A stretch of 64,000 nt of DNA from Hyphomicrobiales bacterium (lineage in GTDB: Bacteria; Pseudomonadota; Alphaproteobacteria; Rhizobiales; Beijerinckiaceae), in assembly GCA_027487245.1 (NCBI GenBank), contig JAIYDY010000026.1, positions 1 to 64,000 of the forward strand, given 5' to 3'. Made by a program: the position numbers and the translations under genes. Of this stretch, positions 16,717 to 25,202 are shown in pieces. How positions within the stretch are numbered: position 1 is the first letter of the stretch; each line of letters opens with the position of its first letter. The notes beneath the pieces were generated by a model that worked only from the letters and a program-made list of their open reading frames with translations, ran no database searches and had not been told where the DNA came from.

Positions 16717-17759
16717 GTCCTGATCCAGTCCGGCGGCATCAGCCCATTGCAGGCGGGCATCTCTCGGCGCTCCAGCAGGAACCAGCCTGTGCCATCCCAG
16801 CCCCAGGCAAGCTGCACGCCGCAATCCTCGCGGTCAGCCGGTCCGGTCCGGGCGCGCAGGATGCCGAAATCGAAATCGAACACGCTGTCGGCGAAACCGG
16901 CCTGGCCGGCTTCGACCTTGCCGCCATGGCTGTCCGGCAGTGTGAGAGGCAGCGCCATCGCCAGGGGCGAGGCGGATTGGTGCCAGTGCGTCGTTCGCCC
17001 CTGCGGCCCGACGCAGGTCAGCGCCCACAGAACGGCCGCCTGCGGCGGATTGTTCGTGCCCGGCAACATGAACTGCCGGTAGCCAGCGGAGCGGTGGCCA
17101 GCCGGACAGGTGGTGTGCAGCAGAGGAATGGCGGGCAGCCTGGGCGAAACCACCTCATGGGCGGGAAACACCCGCTTGTTCGGCTCCTGCGCGGGCCTTT
17201 GTCCGCCGGGCGAAGGCCCGGCAGTTGACGGCATGGCCTGCCGCATCAGATCGCCACGCGCCTCAGCCAGCGCGATCCAGGCGTCGCGGAACCCGGCTGC
17301 ATCGATCGTCACGACGGGCGAGTCCTCAGCAGAGAGGCCGATGATCGACGTGCCCCGACCCAGAGCCTCGAGCCAGCGCCAGGCCTGCTGGTCCTGCAAG
17401 GCACGGCGCTGGCTGGTGATGGCCATGCGGTCGGCTTCGTCTGCGCCATCCGGGCCGACCCTGATCGCCGGGGTGTTTGCGGGCAAACCCGGCAAGGGCA
17501 CGATCTCAAGGGCGAAGCCGGTGAGCGAGGTGTTGTCGACACTGATCCGCAGGCTGAGGCCCGGATTCCGGCTTTCGGACGCCGGGGCCGGCCCTGAAAA
17601 GCCGATGGCCGTGCACTCCGCCCTGCTGTCACATCCGGCCACCCAGTGGCCAAATGTCCGCACGCCGGTGGCCTCGCCCTGCGCGAGGGCCGGGACGGGC
17701 ACCGATGCCAGCATGACGGTGCTGCCGAGGACTGCGAGGCGGAGGGCGCGGCTGGTCAT
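16701..17759 (-). CDS. secreted DUF1176 protein (paralogue C)
   Basis: 352 residues with a clear signal peptide (core about 6-24, PALAQGEA cleavage). The family start GHWVAGCDSRAECTA has cysteines at 43 and 49. The end carries EDCGVQLAWGWDGTGWFLLERRE and the final Cys block PACNGLMPPDW. It is closest in layout to paralogue D. It lies 88 bases after the hydrolase-like gene and probably shares the promoter near 19000. Function unknown. Confidence 0.8.
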   Translation of the reverse strand: MTSRALRLAVLGSTVMLASVPVPALAQGEATGVRTFGHWVAGCDSRAECTAIGFSGPAPASESRNPGLSLRISVDNTSLTGFALEIVPLPGLPANTPAIRVGPDGADEADRMAITSQRRALQDQQAWRWLEALGRGTSIIGLSAEDSPVVTIDAAGFRDAWIALAEARGDLMRQAMPSTAGPSPGGQRPAQEPNKRVFPAHEVVSPRLPAIPLLHTTCPAGHRSAGYRQFMLPGTNNPPQAAVLWALTCVGPQGRTTHWHQSASPLAMALPLTLPDSHGGKVEAGQAGFADSVFDFDFGILRARTGPADREDCGVQLAWGWDGTGWFLLERREMPACNGLMPPDWIRTYVSP

Positions 17760-17847
17760 CTGGTGCTGCTTCCTTCGGGGCGGTCATCATCCGCCATCGT
17801 CGCACCACCGATCAGGACAAGCGCCGGACAGGATGCGGCCAGAGCGT

Positions 17848-18591
17848 TCAGCGCACGTTCCTCATGAACGCGATGATCGAGGACACGACCGCGCCTTCGC
17901 GGCCGATGAAGCCGTGGTAAGCTTGAGCCCGGCACGGATTGCCACGGCTGGTGCCGCCATCGATCCAGACAAGGCGTGCTCGGCCCGCCGACCAGTCCAT
18001 GAACGGCGGAACCATGTCATAGTGCGTGACGCGGCAATCGTCGCGGCGATGATGGACGACTAGCGTCGGCGGCAACGCAGCAGGAGAGCCGACGGTCTGA
18101 CGGACATGGTCGAGCATGGACGATGTCAGGACGACGCCGTCGGGACCGGCAGACAGTGCGGGTGGGACGCGCGTCGAGCCGCGGCTCATGGCCACAAGGA
18201 CAACCTTCGGCGCGACCTGCCGCATGGCCTGGACGGCAGCAGCCGGATCAGCCCCGGCGTCCAGAAGCAGGCTGGCAATCCCCGCCGAGGCGTACGATCC
18301 CCGTGTGCGGACAATCCAGTTGCCGTCCCGCTCGATCGAACCATCGTCCGACAACCCGATGACCCCGTCGCCTCCCGGCATCAGGATGACCACGGCGGAA
18401 GGCTTCCCGCGAGGCATGGTCAGCAGCGCCCTCCCGCCGCCGAAAAAACCGCCTCCCAGCGAGACCACCTGCTGGCCGGGCCGGTAGGGCTGTTGCGCGG
18501 CGGCACTGTCAATCAAGACCATGGCAACGACGGTGGCAACGCAGGCCAGCGCGAGACGGATTGCGGCAGAGCCAGAGATCGAGCAGCGCAT
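17848..18591 (-). CDS. secreted alpha/beta-hydrolase-like protein
   Basis: 247 residues from the ATG at 18591, chosen because AAGGAGGA lies 6 bases upstream; an in-frame ATG 21 bases earlier has no such site. The signal peptide covers about 1-33. The mature part resembles an alpha/beta hydrolase: strand PSAVVILMPGGDG, a nucleophile-elbow-like VLVAMSRGSTR (Ser in MSRGS), LVVHHRRDDCRVT with a candidate Asp, and a late His in AYHGFIG. These give a plausible Ser-Asp-His triad. No substrate can be named. It follows the small Cys-rich protein gene by 51 bases. Confidence 0.65.
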   Translation of the reverse strand: MRCSISGSAAIRLALACVATVVAMVLIDSAAAQQPYRPGQQVVSLGGGFFGGGRALLTMPRGKPSAVVILMPGGDGVIGLSDDGSIERDGNWIVRTRGSYASAGIASLLLDAGADPAAAVQAMRQVAPKVVLVAMSRGSTRVPPALSAGPDGVVLTSSMLDHVRQTVGSPAALPPTLVVHHRRDDCRVTHYDMVPPFMDWSAGRARLVWIDGGTSRGNPCRAQAYHGFIGREGAVVSSIIAFMRNVR

Positions 18592-18642
18592 TGTGTCCTC
18601 CTTGATGACCATCGTCAGAAGCGGTTCAGCGGATGCCCCCGC

Positions 18643-18903
18643 TTACTTGCAGGAGCACGGCTTGCCGGGCTGCATGTTGTTGTTCTTGGAGAAATTCTCG
18701 GCATCGGAGCGGTAGCTGAAGCGGCGGATCGTGCAGTAGCTCGTGCCGAAGGCGATCTTGAGCTGCTCTTCATCACGCGAATCAACTTCGTATTTCCCGC
18801 TCTTGCAGATGACGGCATTGGCGCTGGCCGGGGAAGCGGCGAGCACGGCAATGGTTGCGGCCGCCAGCATGGCCGGCAGATGAAGGCGTGAGCGGAATGC
18901 CAT
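18643..18903 (-). CDS. small secreted cysteine-containing protein
   Basis: 86 residues; the ATG at 18903 is preceded by CAGGAG. The signal peptide (about 1-28, SPASANA) leaves a mature protein of about 58 residues with four cysteines, two in the final PGKPCSCK. There is a polar segment YRSDAENFSKNNNMQ. No family recognised. It is the first gene of the unit leading to the hydrolase-like protein and DUF1176 C, with operator C 92 bases upstream. Confidence 0.65.
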   Translation of the reverse strand: MAFRSRLHLPAMLAAATIAVLAASPASANAVICKSGKYEVDSRDEEQLKIAFGTSYCTIRRFSYRSDAENFSKNNNMQPGKPCSCK

Positions 18904-18994
18904 GGTCGTCTCCTGATGTTGCCCTTGCTTGGGATCAGGCCCGGATTCTGGCCCGCGCCTGACCTGAACCAGACCCGACCCGCCCGATGACGGC

Positions 18995-19010
18995 TGTGCG
19001 CTACCGCACA
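18995..19010 (-). promoter_or_regulatory. Crp-like operator C
   Basis: TGTGCGCTACCGCACA, fitting TGTGC-N6-GCACA with one mismatch in the inner palindrome. It lies in the divergent gap 92 bases from the small secreted protein gene (minus) and 168 bases from the four-TM protein gene (plus), so it could serve either side. Confidence 0.65.
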
Positions 19011-19177
19011 CTCCGCGTCTTCAGCGACGATTAGGCTCATGGTCATCAAGGACCCGTCCCCGGTCGATTCTGGCGCGGCCTGCCAACGCGCCGGACCTTG
19101 CATCAGGCAGTCCCGGGACGTCGGATCCGCATGGGTCAGCCGGGCTGCTCCCAACCGTTGACGACAGGAACCCGCCC

Positions 19178-19684
19178 ATGACCAAACCGGCCCCTCCCGC
19201 AGCAGCGCTGGCAGACGTGGTCCTGATCGCCATGGCCGTGCTGAGCACGATCATTCTGATCGTTCCGATCGGCGTTCTGGCGACGGTGCTCGCCCTTCTC
19301 GGCCTCGAAGCGTTCGGGATGGCGCATCAGATGCTGTCCGTACCGAGCCTGATCGGGTCGATCGCGATGACGCCGACCATGCTGCTGATCTTCCTGTCGG
19401 CGGCGTTTCTCGTCGGCTACACGGTTCGCGCACGCTGGGCTCCGGTTGTCGTGTCCATCCTCGCGCTGCTCTGGGGGCTCACCGCCAGCGGCGCGACACT
19501 GATGATCCCGCTGCTGGGGGTCCCCGGCGGGCTGCCCATGGTCACCATCCTGATGATGATCCCGGGCCTGATCGGGCCGGTTCTCATGGCGGCCGGCATG
19601 GCCGGTTTCATGCTGACGAACGACCGTGTCCGGGCCCGTTTTGCCGGCAGGGGCAGATCGGTTGATCGGCAAGCCGGGCGGTGA
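19178..19684 (+). CDS. four-TM membrane protein of unknown function
   Basis: 168 residues with four hydrophobic segments (about 10-42, 58-80, 86-108, 118-146) and a short basic C-terminus rich in Arg (RVRARFAGRGR). CAGGAA precedes the ATG. No family recognised. It is divergent from the small secreted protein gene and convergent with the RpiR regulator gene. Confidence 0.6.
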   Translation: MTKPAPPAAALADVVLIAMAVLSTIILIVPIGVLATVLALLGLEAFGMAHQMLSVPSLIGSIAMTPTMLLIFLSAAFLVGYTVRARWAPVVVSILALLWGLTASGATLMIPLLGVPGGLPMVTILMMIPGLIGPVLMAAGMAGFMLTNDRVRARFAGRGRSVDRQAGR

Positions 19685-19735
19685 ACGGGCCGGGCCCCGG
19701 CACCAGAACGCAACGCCAAAGCTGCCGCAAGGCCC

Positions 19736-20659
19736 TCACCTGCCCTTGTCGGGCTGGGCGACGAGGTAGGCCGAGATCGCTTCGGTGAGGCGGGCGGCCT
19801 TGTCGACGTTCGCGCTGTTCGAGACCATCAGCGCCGTGACCAGGGCCTCGATCACCAGGAGGGCCGAGACGTTGCTCGATGAGAGAACCGCATGCGAGGA
19901 GTGCGCGATCAGAAGCTCATCCGACAGCGGTGCCAGGGGAGAGGCGATCGAGTCGGTCAGCGCGATGATGCTGGCACCCCGATCCACCGCGTAACGCGTG
20001 AGGTGGACCGCGTCGGTCGCATAGCGCGGAAACGAGATCGCAACCAGCGCATCGGTGGCCGCGAGGTTCATCAGCCGGCCGGCAGCGACTTCGGTCCCGC
20101 CATATTCGACCACATTGACGAGTTGCCGGCAGAAGGGCTGCAATCCGAGGGTCAGCAGCGCGGCGAGATGGGCCGACAGCCCGAAGCCCAGCACGTAGAC
20201 GCACGAGGCGTCCGACAGCAGCTTCACCACCCGCGCCAGCACGGCGGGATCAAGCCCCTCCGCCGTGGCCCTGAGGCTGGCCAGCGAATCCTGCAGGCTC
20301 GTGCGCAAGGGGTCATCACCGTTCTGGCGCGCCAGCGCGCCGCGCAGCTTCTCCACCGGACGCAGGACCTCCTGCAACGTGTCGGCCAGCGCCGCACGCA
20401 GATCCGAATAGCCTTGGAAGCCCAGCGCCCGGGCAAAGCGCGAGAGCGTGGCCGTCGACACACCGCTCGCCGCCGCCAGATCCTCGATCGACAACGAGGA
20501 GCCATGCACCGGGTTGCGCAGCAGGTGCTCCGCAATCACCCGGTTGGAGGCCGAGCCCGAAGCCTGCAGTTCGCGCAGCCGCCGTCCCAGATCGGAACTC
20601 GCAAAGGCAGTACCGCCGGCACCCATGCCGACATTTGAGGCATGAAGACTTTTTTTCAT
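19736..20659 (-). CDS. RpiR/MurR-family transcriptional regulator
   Basis: 307 residues. The N-terminal HTH_6 domain (about 25-100) has SIEDLAAASGVSTATLSRFARALG, here cited as SVSTATLSRF-type recognition. The C-terminal SIS domain (about 135-270) contains VYVLGFGLSAHLA and the sugar-phosphate-type loops ISFPRYATD and ALTDS. RpiR proteins usually sense phosphosugars, but members beside ABC importers are common. It is divergent from the amino-acid-type ABC operon, 81 bases away, and so is its likely regulator. Confidence 0.9.
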   Translation of the reverse strand: MKKSLHASNVGMGAGGTAFASSDLGRRLRELQASGSASNRVIAEHLLRNPVHGSSLSIEDLAAASGVSTATLSRFARALGFQGYSDLRAALADTLQEVLRPVEKLRGALARQNGDDPLRTSLQDSLASLRATAEGLDPAVLARVVKLLSDASCVYVLGFGLSAHLAALLTLGLQPFCRQLVNVVEYGGTEVAAGRLMNLAATDALVAISFPRYATDAVHLTRYAVDRGASIIALTDSIASPLAPLSDELLIAHSSHAVLSSSNVSALLVIEALVTALMVSNSANVDKAARLTEAISAYLVAQPDKGR

Positions 20660-20740
20660 CTATTGACCATATGAAAACTTCCAGACAATGTGAAGCCCAC
20701 TCGGAATGGAGAATGTTCCGCTCATCAGGGAGACCCGATC

Positions 20741-21517
20741 ATGCTCAAGCGCAACTTCCTCGCCACACTGGCGGGCGCAGCCCTCGCCGCCGGACTGGCC
20801 ACATCGACCATGGCCCAGACCGGCAAGCTGCGCGTGGGTGTCGAAGGCAATTATCCACCCTTTTCAATGATCGCGCCGGACGGGAAGCTGCAAGGCTTCG
20901 ACATCGACATCGCCAATGCGGTCTGCGCCGAGATGAAGGCCGAGTGCACCTTCGTCCAGCAGGAATTCGACGGCATCATTCCGGCGCTCAACGCCAGGAA
21001 GTTCGATCTGATCGTCGCGTCCATGACCATCACCGAAGCGCGCAAGCGGTCGGTCGACTTTTCCGATCCCTACTATGACGTGCCCTCACGCTTCATCGCC
21101 AAGCAAGGTGCTTTCACCGATCACTCGCCCGCCGCTCTGAAGGGCAAGAAGATCGTCGTGCTGCGCAACTCGCCCCGCGCAACATTCCTGGCCGAAACCT
21201 ACAAGGAGAGCGAGGTCGTTCTCGCGGGCAAGGAGACCGAGGTCTACATGGAGCTGGCCGTCGGCCGCGCCGATGTCGCCTTCGGCTCGTCGGTCGTTTC
21301 GGGTGAAGCCTTCCTCAAGAAGCCGGAAGGCAAGGGCTTTGCCCAGCTTGGCCCGGCGATCCGCATCGGTGCCGGCTCCGGCGTTGGCATCGCCGTGCGC
21401 AAGGATGACACGGCGCTGGTCACCAGAATCAACGCCGCGCTCAAGGCCATCAAGGCCAACGGCACCTACAAAACGCTCTCCGACAAGTACTTCGACTTCG
21501 ACATCTCGGGCTCCTGA
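20741..21517 (+). CDS. ABC transporter substrate-binding protein, family 3 (amino acids)
   Basis: 258 residues from the ATG preceded by CAGGGAG. Signal peptide about 1-26 (TSTMAQT). The family-3 signature GVEGNYPPFSMI, then GFDIDIANAVC, and FDLIVASMTITEARKRSVDF are all present. Such proteins bind polar amino acids or opines in the periplasm. The length is standard. It is the first gene of the SBP-permease-permease-ATPase operon. The ligand cannot be named. Confidence 0.92.
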   Translation: MLKRNFLATLAGAALAAGLATSTMAQTGKLRVGVEGNYPPFSMIAPDGKLQGFDIDIANAVCAEMKAECTFVQQEFDGIIPALNARKFDLIVASMTITEARKRSVDFSDPYYDVPSRFIAKQGAFTDHSPAALKGKKIVVLRNSPRATFLAETYKESEVVLAGKETEVYMELAVGRADVAFGSSVVSGEAFLKKPEGKGFAQLGPAIRIGAGSGVGIAVRKDDTALVTRINAALKAIKANGTYKTLSDKYFDFDISGS

Positions 21518-21528
21518 GACCGCCTGAC

Positions 21529-21562
21529 CCGGACCGGGACGCGCTGCCGCGCTCCGGTCCGG
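21529..21562 (+). promoter_or_regulatory. strong intercistronic hairpin after the binding-protein gene
   Basis: CCGGACCGG and CCGGTCCGG form a perfect 9-bp outer stem, with a further CGCG/CGCG inner stem. It lies 11 bases past the stop of the binding-protein gene and has no T-run. It probably limits read-through or protects upstream mRNA, so that binding protein exceeds permease. Confidence 0.55.
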
Positions 21563-21638
21563 CGCTTCACGTGACGATCGGCGCAGATGGACACCGGCCC
21601 GCGCAGGGCACGGCGGCATCGCGCCCGGGGACAGAGCG

Positions 21639-22325
21639 ATGCTGCATGGCTACCTTCCAGCCATCCTCGATGGCCTGCGATCGACTCTGCTGGTGTCGGC
21701 CGTGTCGCTGGCGATTGCCTGTGTCTTCGGGCTGATCGGAGCCAGCGCCAAGCTGTCCGCCTCGCGCATGGCCAATATCCTCGTCGATGCCTACACGACG
21801 CTGATCCGCGGCCTGCCGGAACTCGTGCTGCTGCTGCTGATCTTCTATGGCGGGCAGATCATGATCAACAAGCTCGCCGACCGGGCGGGCCTCGGCTACA
21901 TCGACATCAATCCCTTCATCGCGGGGACGATGACACTGGGCTTCATCTTCGGGGCCTATCTGACCGAGACCTTCCGGGGTGCGATTCTGGCCATCCCCCG
22001 GGGCCAGATGGAGGCAGGCCTCGCCTATGGCATGACGCGGGTGCAGGTGCTCCGGCGCATCACCTTTCCGCAGATGATCCGCCACGCCATTCCCGGCTTC
22101 ACCAACAACTGGCTGGTGATGATCAAGGCGACGGCGCTGCTCTCGATCATCGGGCTCGACGACATGGTCCACCGGGCCAACCTCGCGTCGGCAGCCACGC
22201 GCCAGCCTTTCACCTTCTACGCCACCATTGCGGTGATCTATCTCGCGGTCACGACGGTCTCGATCCTGGGCCTGGGCTGGCTTGAGCGCCGCTTTTCCCT
22301 CGGTGTCAGAAAGGCCGAACTCTGA
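21639..22325 (+). CDS. polar amino acid ABC permease, HisQ-like
   Basis: 228 residues, five predicted transmembrane segments. The coupling (EAA) loop reads EAGLAYGMTRVQVLRRITFPQ, typical of HisMQ-type permeases, here given by its core AGLAYGMT. It pairs with the next permease to form the inner-membrane channel. The stop overlaps the next start by one base (TGATG). Confidence 0.92.
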   Translation: MLHGYLPAILDGLRSTLLVSAVSLAIACVFGLIGASAKLSASRMANILVDAYTTLIRGLPELVLLLLIFYGGQIMINKLADRAGLGYIDINPFIAGTMTLGFIFGAYLTETFRGAILAIPRGQMEAGLAYGMTRVQVLRRITFPQMIRHAIPGFTNNWLVMIKATALLSIIGLDDMVHRANLASAATRQPFTFYATIAVIYLAVTTVSILGLGWLERRFSLGVRKAEL

Positions 22326-23041
22326 TGATCGATTGGGGCCTCATCGCGGAATCGCTGCCGGCCTACTGGCGCGGGTTGCAGATCAGCCTGCTGCTGATGC
22401 TGATCTGCGTCAGCGCATCCTTCGTGCTCTCGGTGCCGCTCGCTTTTGCCCGGGTCTCGGCCAATCCTTGGCTCTCGAAGCCGGTTTTCCTCTACACCTA
22501 CGTGTTTCGCGGCACGCCGCTGCTGGTGCAGCTCTACATGATCTATTTCGGGCTCGCCCAGTTCGAATGGCTGCGCGAGAGCGCTGCCTGGCCGCTGTTC
22601 CGCAATGCCTGGTTCTGCGCCTGGCTGGCCTTCGCGCTGAACTCCACGGCCTACACGACCGAGATCCTCGCGGGCGCGCTGCGCCAGACACCGAATGGCG
22701 AAGTCGAGGCGGCGCGCAGCCTCGGCATGTCCACCGCGACGATCTACCGGCGCATCCTGCTTCCCAGCGCCGTTCGCCGCGCGCTGCCGCAATATGGCAA
22801 CGAGCTTGTCATGGTGATGCACGCGACCTCGATCGCCAGCGCCGTCACGATTGTCGAACTGACCCGCACGGCGCGGGACGTCTACTACAACAACCTCGCA
22901 CCGGTTGAAGCCTTCGGGCTGGTGGCCGTGTTCTACTTTGCCATCACCTTCACGCTGGTCGGCCTCGTCAAGCTGCTGGAACGGCGCTTCCTCAGGCATC
23001 TGCAACCGAAATCCGCCGATCCGGCAGCGGCCCGCGCATGA
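22325..23041 (+). CDS. polar amino acid ABC permease, HisM-like
   Basis: 238 residues, about five transmembrane segments, including [18 protein letters not shown] near residue 58 and the EAA loop core [17 protein letters not shown] (about 128-144). It is the second channel subunit, made by translational coupling to the previous gene. Its last bases lie 110 bases before the ATPase gene. Confidence 0.92.
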   Translation: MIDWGLIAESLPAYWRGLQISLLLMLICVSASFVLSVPLAFARVSANPWLSKPVFLYTYVFRGTPLLVQLYMIYFGLAQFEWLRESAAWPLFRNAWFCAWLAFALNSTAYTTEILAGALRQTPNGEVEAARSLGMSTATIYRRILLPSAVRRALPQYGNELVMVMHATSIASAVTIVELTRTARDVYYNNLAPVEAFGLVAVFYFAITFTLVGLVKLLERRFLRHLQPKSADPAAARA

Positions 23042-23150
23042 TCACAGATCACCTGATCGCCAAGCCCATCGGCCTTGCCGGAGCGATCCGCCTTCGGCAA
23101 GGCCCTTGCAGGCTGTTCCGGCCATCGGGCGAGCCCCTGAGGACCCCATC

Positions 23151-23951
23151 ATGACCGAGACTGCCTCTCACGCGGCATCCCCACCTCAACAGAAGCTTCT
23201 CGTCGAAGGCCTGTACAAGCGCTTCGGATCGGTCGAAGTCCTGAAGGGCGTGACGATCGCCGCCCGGTCCGGCGACGTGATCGCACTGATCGGCTCGTCC
23301 GGGTCCGGCAAGAGCACGGTGCTGCGCTGTCTCAACCTGCTCGAAAAGCCCAATGCCGGGCGGATCGTTGTCAGCGGCGAGGAACTGAAGCTCATCGCGG
23401 ACCGCAAGGCAGAGTTGAACGCCGCAGACCCGGCGCAGCTCCAGCGCATCCGCGCCCGGCTGTCCATGGTGTTCCAGCAGTTCAACCTGTGGGCTCACAT
23501 GACGGCTCTGGAGAACATCATCGAAGCACCGATGCAGGTGCTGGGCCTGACGAAGGCGGAGGCCATCGCCCGAGCGGAACGCTACCTTGATCGGGTCGGC
23601 GTGTCGCACCGCAAGGATGCCTACCCCGCGCACATGTCGGGCGGCGAGCAGCAGCGTGTCGCCATCGCCCGCGCGCTGGCCATGGAACCCGAGGTTCTGC
23701 TGTTCGACGAACCCACCTCGGCCCTTGACCCCGAACTCGTGGGCGAGGTGCTGCGCGTCATGCGCTCGCTGGCGGAGGAAGGCCGCACCATGCTGGTCGT
23801 GACCCACGAGATGGGTTTTGCGCGCGAGGTTGCCAACCGCGTCGTCTTTCTGCATCGCGGCGTCATCGAGGAGGAAGGGCCGCCCGCCGAGGTGCTCGGT
23901 GCGCCGAAGAGCGAGCGCCTGCAGGCCTTCCTCGCATCAAGCCTGAAATAG
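23151..23951 (+). CDS. polar amino acid ABC ATPase, HisP/GlnQ-like
   Basis: 266 residues. Walker [10 protein letters not shown] (about 47-55), Q-loop VFQQFNLW, signature [14 protein letters not shown], Walker [15 protein letters not shown] and the switch His in VVTHEMGFA. The ATG at 23151 gives the normal family length; a longer reading frame upstream runs through the permease gene and is rejected. It drives uptake by the two permeases upstream. Confidence 0.94.
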   Translation: MTETASHAASPPQQKLLVEGLYKRFGSVEVLKGVTIAARSGDVIALIGSSGSGKSTVLRCLNLLEKPNAGRIVVSGEELKLIADRKAELNAADPAQLQRIRARLSMVFQQFNLWAHMTALENIIEAPMQVLGLTKAEAIARAERYLDRVGVSHRKDAYPAHMSGGEQQRVAIARALAMEPEVLLFDEPTSALDPELVGEVLRVMRSLAEEGRTMLVVTHEMGFAREVANRVVFLHRGVIEEEGPPAEVLGAPKSERLQAFLASSLK

Positions 23952-24024
23952 CCCGGGGCAAGGCCCGCAGCGCGCAGCGCGTCGGACGTCCCGATCGGGA
24001 GGCATGCCGGAGCCGGGCCCAGGG

Positions 24025-24804
24025 CTACCGCCGCCGCATGTAGACGCCGATGAAAGTGACACCGTTGCCGCCGCAGCCGCCATTGTCTTCCACGACAAGA
24101 TAGGGACCGAACAGCCGCAGCCTGGCGCGGCAGTCAGAGCGGTCTTTGCCGAGGGGCTTCGTGCCGTCAAAGTCATCGCCAAGCGCGATCATGTTGGCTT
24201 TCGGCATGTCGACGATCCCTTCGAGTTCGCCGACATTGATGGCCCCGCGCTTTACCCGCTCCGGATCATGTCCGCCATAGGTCGCTTGTCCGAGAATTTT
24301 CAGCTTGCCGGGACCGTCCGGCCCGATTTCGATTTCCGCCTCGGCCGAGCGGAACCAGGTTCCGCTCCAGTCCGCCGGCGTCGGAGGGGCACCCATGACC
24401 ACCGCAAGCTCCGAAAGCGGGACAAAGCCGATGGTCTCCCGGAACTGGTTCCTCACGCGCCGGGCGTTGGGCGATATGTAGCTCGCACAGGCGAAGCCAT
24501 CCATGTCAGGACCGACGAGCAACAGATCGCCCGGAACGACAAAGGACTTGAGCTGGCAGCCATCAACCTCAACCGGGCAATGCGGGGTCTTTTCCGTGCG
24601 GTTGCGGTAGAACGGCAGGCGCTGGCCCTTCGTGACCACCTTCATCAGCCTGACCTCGGGATTGTCCTCGCCAAAGGCCACGATGCCATCGCAGGTCCGC
24701 AGGCCCGGCTGATCGCGCGCGCTCAGGGACTCCGCCGCGATGCCTGAAGCTGAGATGGTGATGGCGAGAAACAGGATGCGGTGCCAGCCGGAGATCAACG
24801 TCAT
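24025..24804 (-). CDS. secreted hypothetical protein with lipocalin-like end
   Basis: 259 residues from the ATG at 24804, which overlaps the previous stop by 4 bases. A signal peptide covers about 1-24. Five or more cysteines follow. The second half (from WSGTWFRSAEAEIEI to the end) alternates hydrophobic residues like a small beta-barrel and finishes with VVEDNGGCGGNGVTFIGVY, a pattern I associate with unnamed alphaproteobacterial exported proteins. Last gene of the unit starting at 26857. Function unknown. Confidence 0.6.
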   Translation of the reverse strand: MTLISGWHRILFLAITISASGIAAESLSARDQPGLRTCDGIVAFGEDNPEVRLMKVVTKGQRLPFYRNRTEKTPHCPVEVDGCQLKSFVVPGDLLLVGPDMDGFACASYISPNARRVRNQFRETIGFVPLSELAVVMGAPPTPADWSGTWFRSAEAEIEIGPDGPGKLKILGQATYGGHDPERVKRGAINVGELEGIVDMPKANMIALGDDFDGTKPLGKDRSDCRARLRLFGPYLVVEDNGGCGGNGVTFIGVYMRRR

Positions 24805-25196
24805 GACGGGTCTTTCATCGCAAGGAGTGCTGATCCATGCTGCGGGCTTGAGGTTCCCGTGCTCCGCCACAAGAAGTCCCGCAGAGCATCATGGATGGCC
24901 TCATGCACGGAGATCGAACTGAGCCCACCGCGTTCGCGCTGGGCGACATAGAAAAGGTCATGTTCGGCATCGCCGATCACGATGGCAATGTCGGGATCGC
25001 CCTGTACACCCGGCAGATGGGGTGCGCATAGCACGAAGGCGTGATCAAAGACCTCAAAGGCGATCGGGTGGCCGCTCTGCCGCAGCAGCGCCTCGATACG
25101 CCGCGCTGTTTCGGGCCTGTCGACCGTCCACGCGGTGCGGATGCGGAGGCTGTTTGAAAGACCTGTCCATCTGTCCTTCACGGTGAGGATGTGCAT
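24801..25196 (-). CDS. hypothetical protein
   Basis: 131 residues without signal peptide or membrane segment. Recognisable stretches are RTAWTVDRPETARRIEALL, IAFEVFDHAFVLCAPHLPG and HEAIHDALRDFLWR. No family recognised. It begins 6 bases after the DUF1176 D stop and overlaps the next gene by 4 bases, so it belongs to that operon. Confidence 0.55.
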   Translation of the reverse strand: MHILTVKDRWTGLSNSLRIRTAWTVDRPETARRIEALLRQSGHPIAFEVFDHAFVLCAPHLPGVQGDPDIAIVIGDAEHDLFYVAQRERGGLSSISVHEAIHDALRDFLWRSTGTSSPQHGSALLAMKDPS

Positions 25197-25202
25197 GGTG
25201 AC

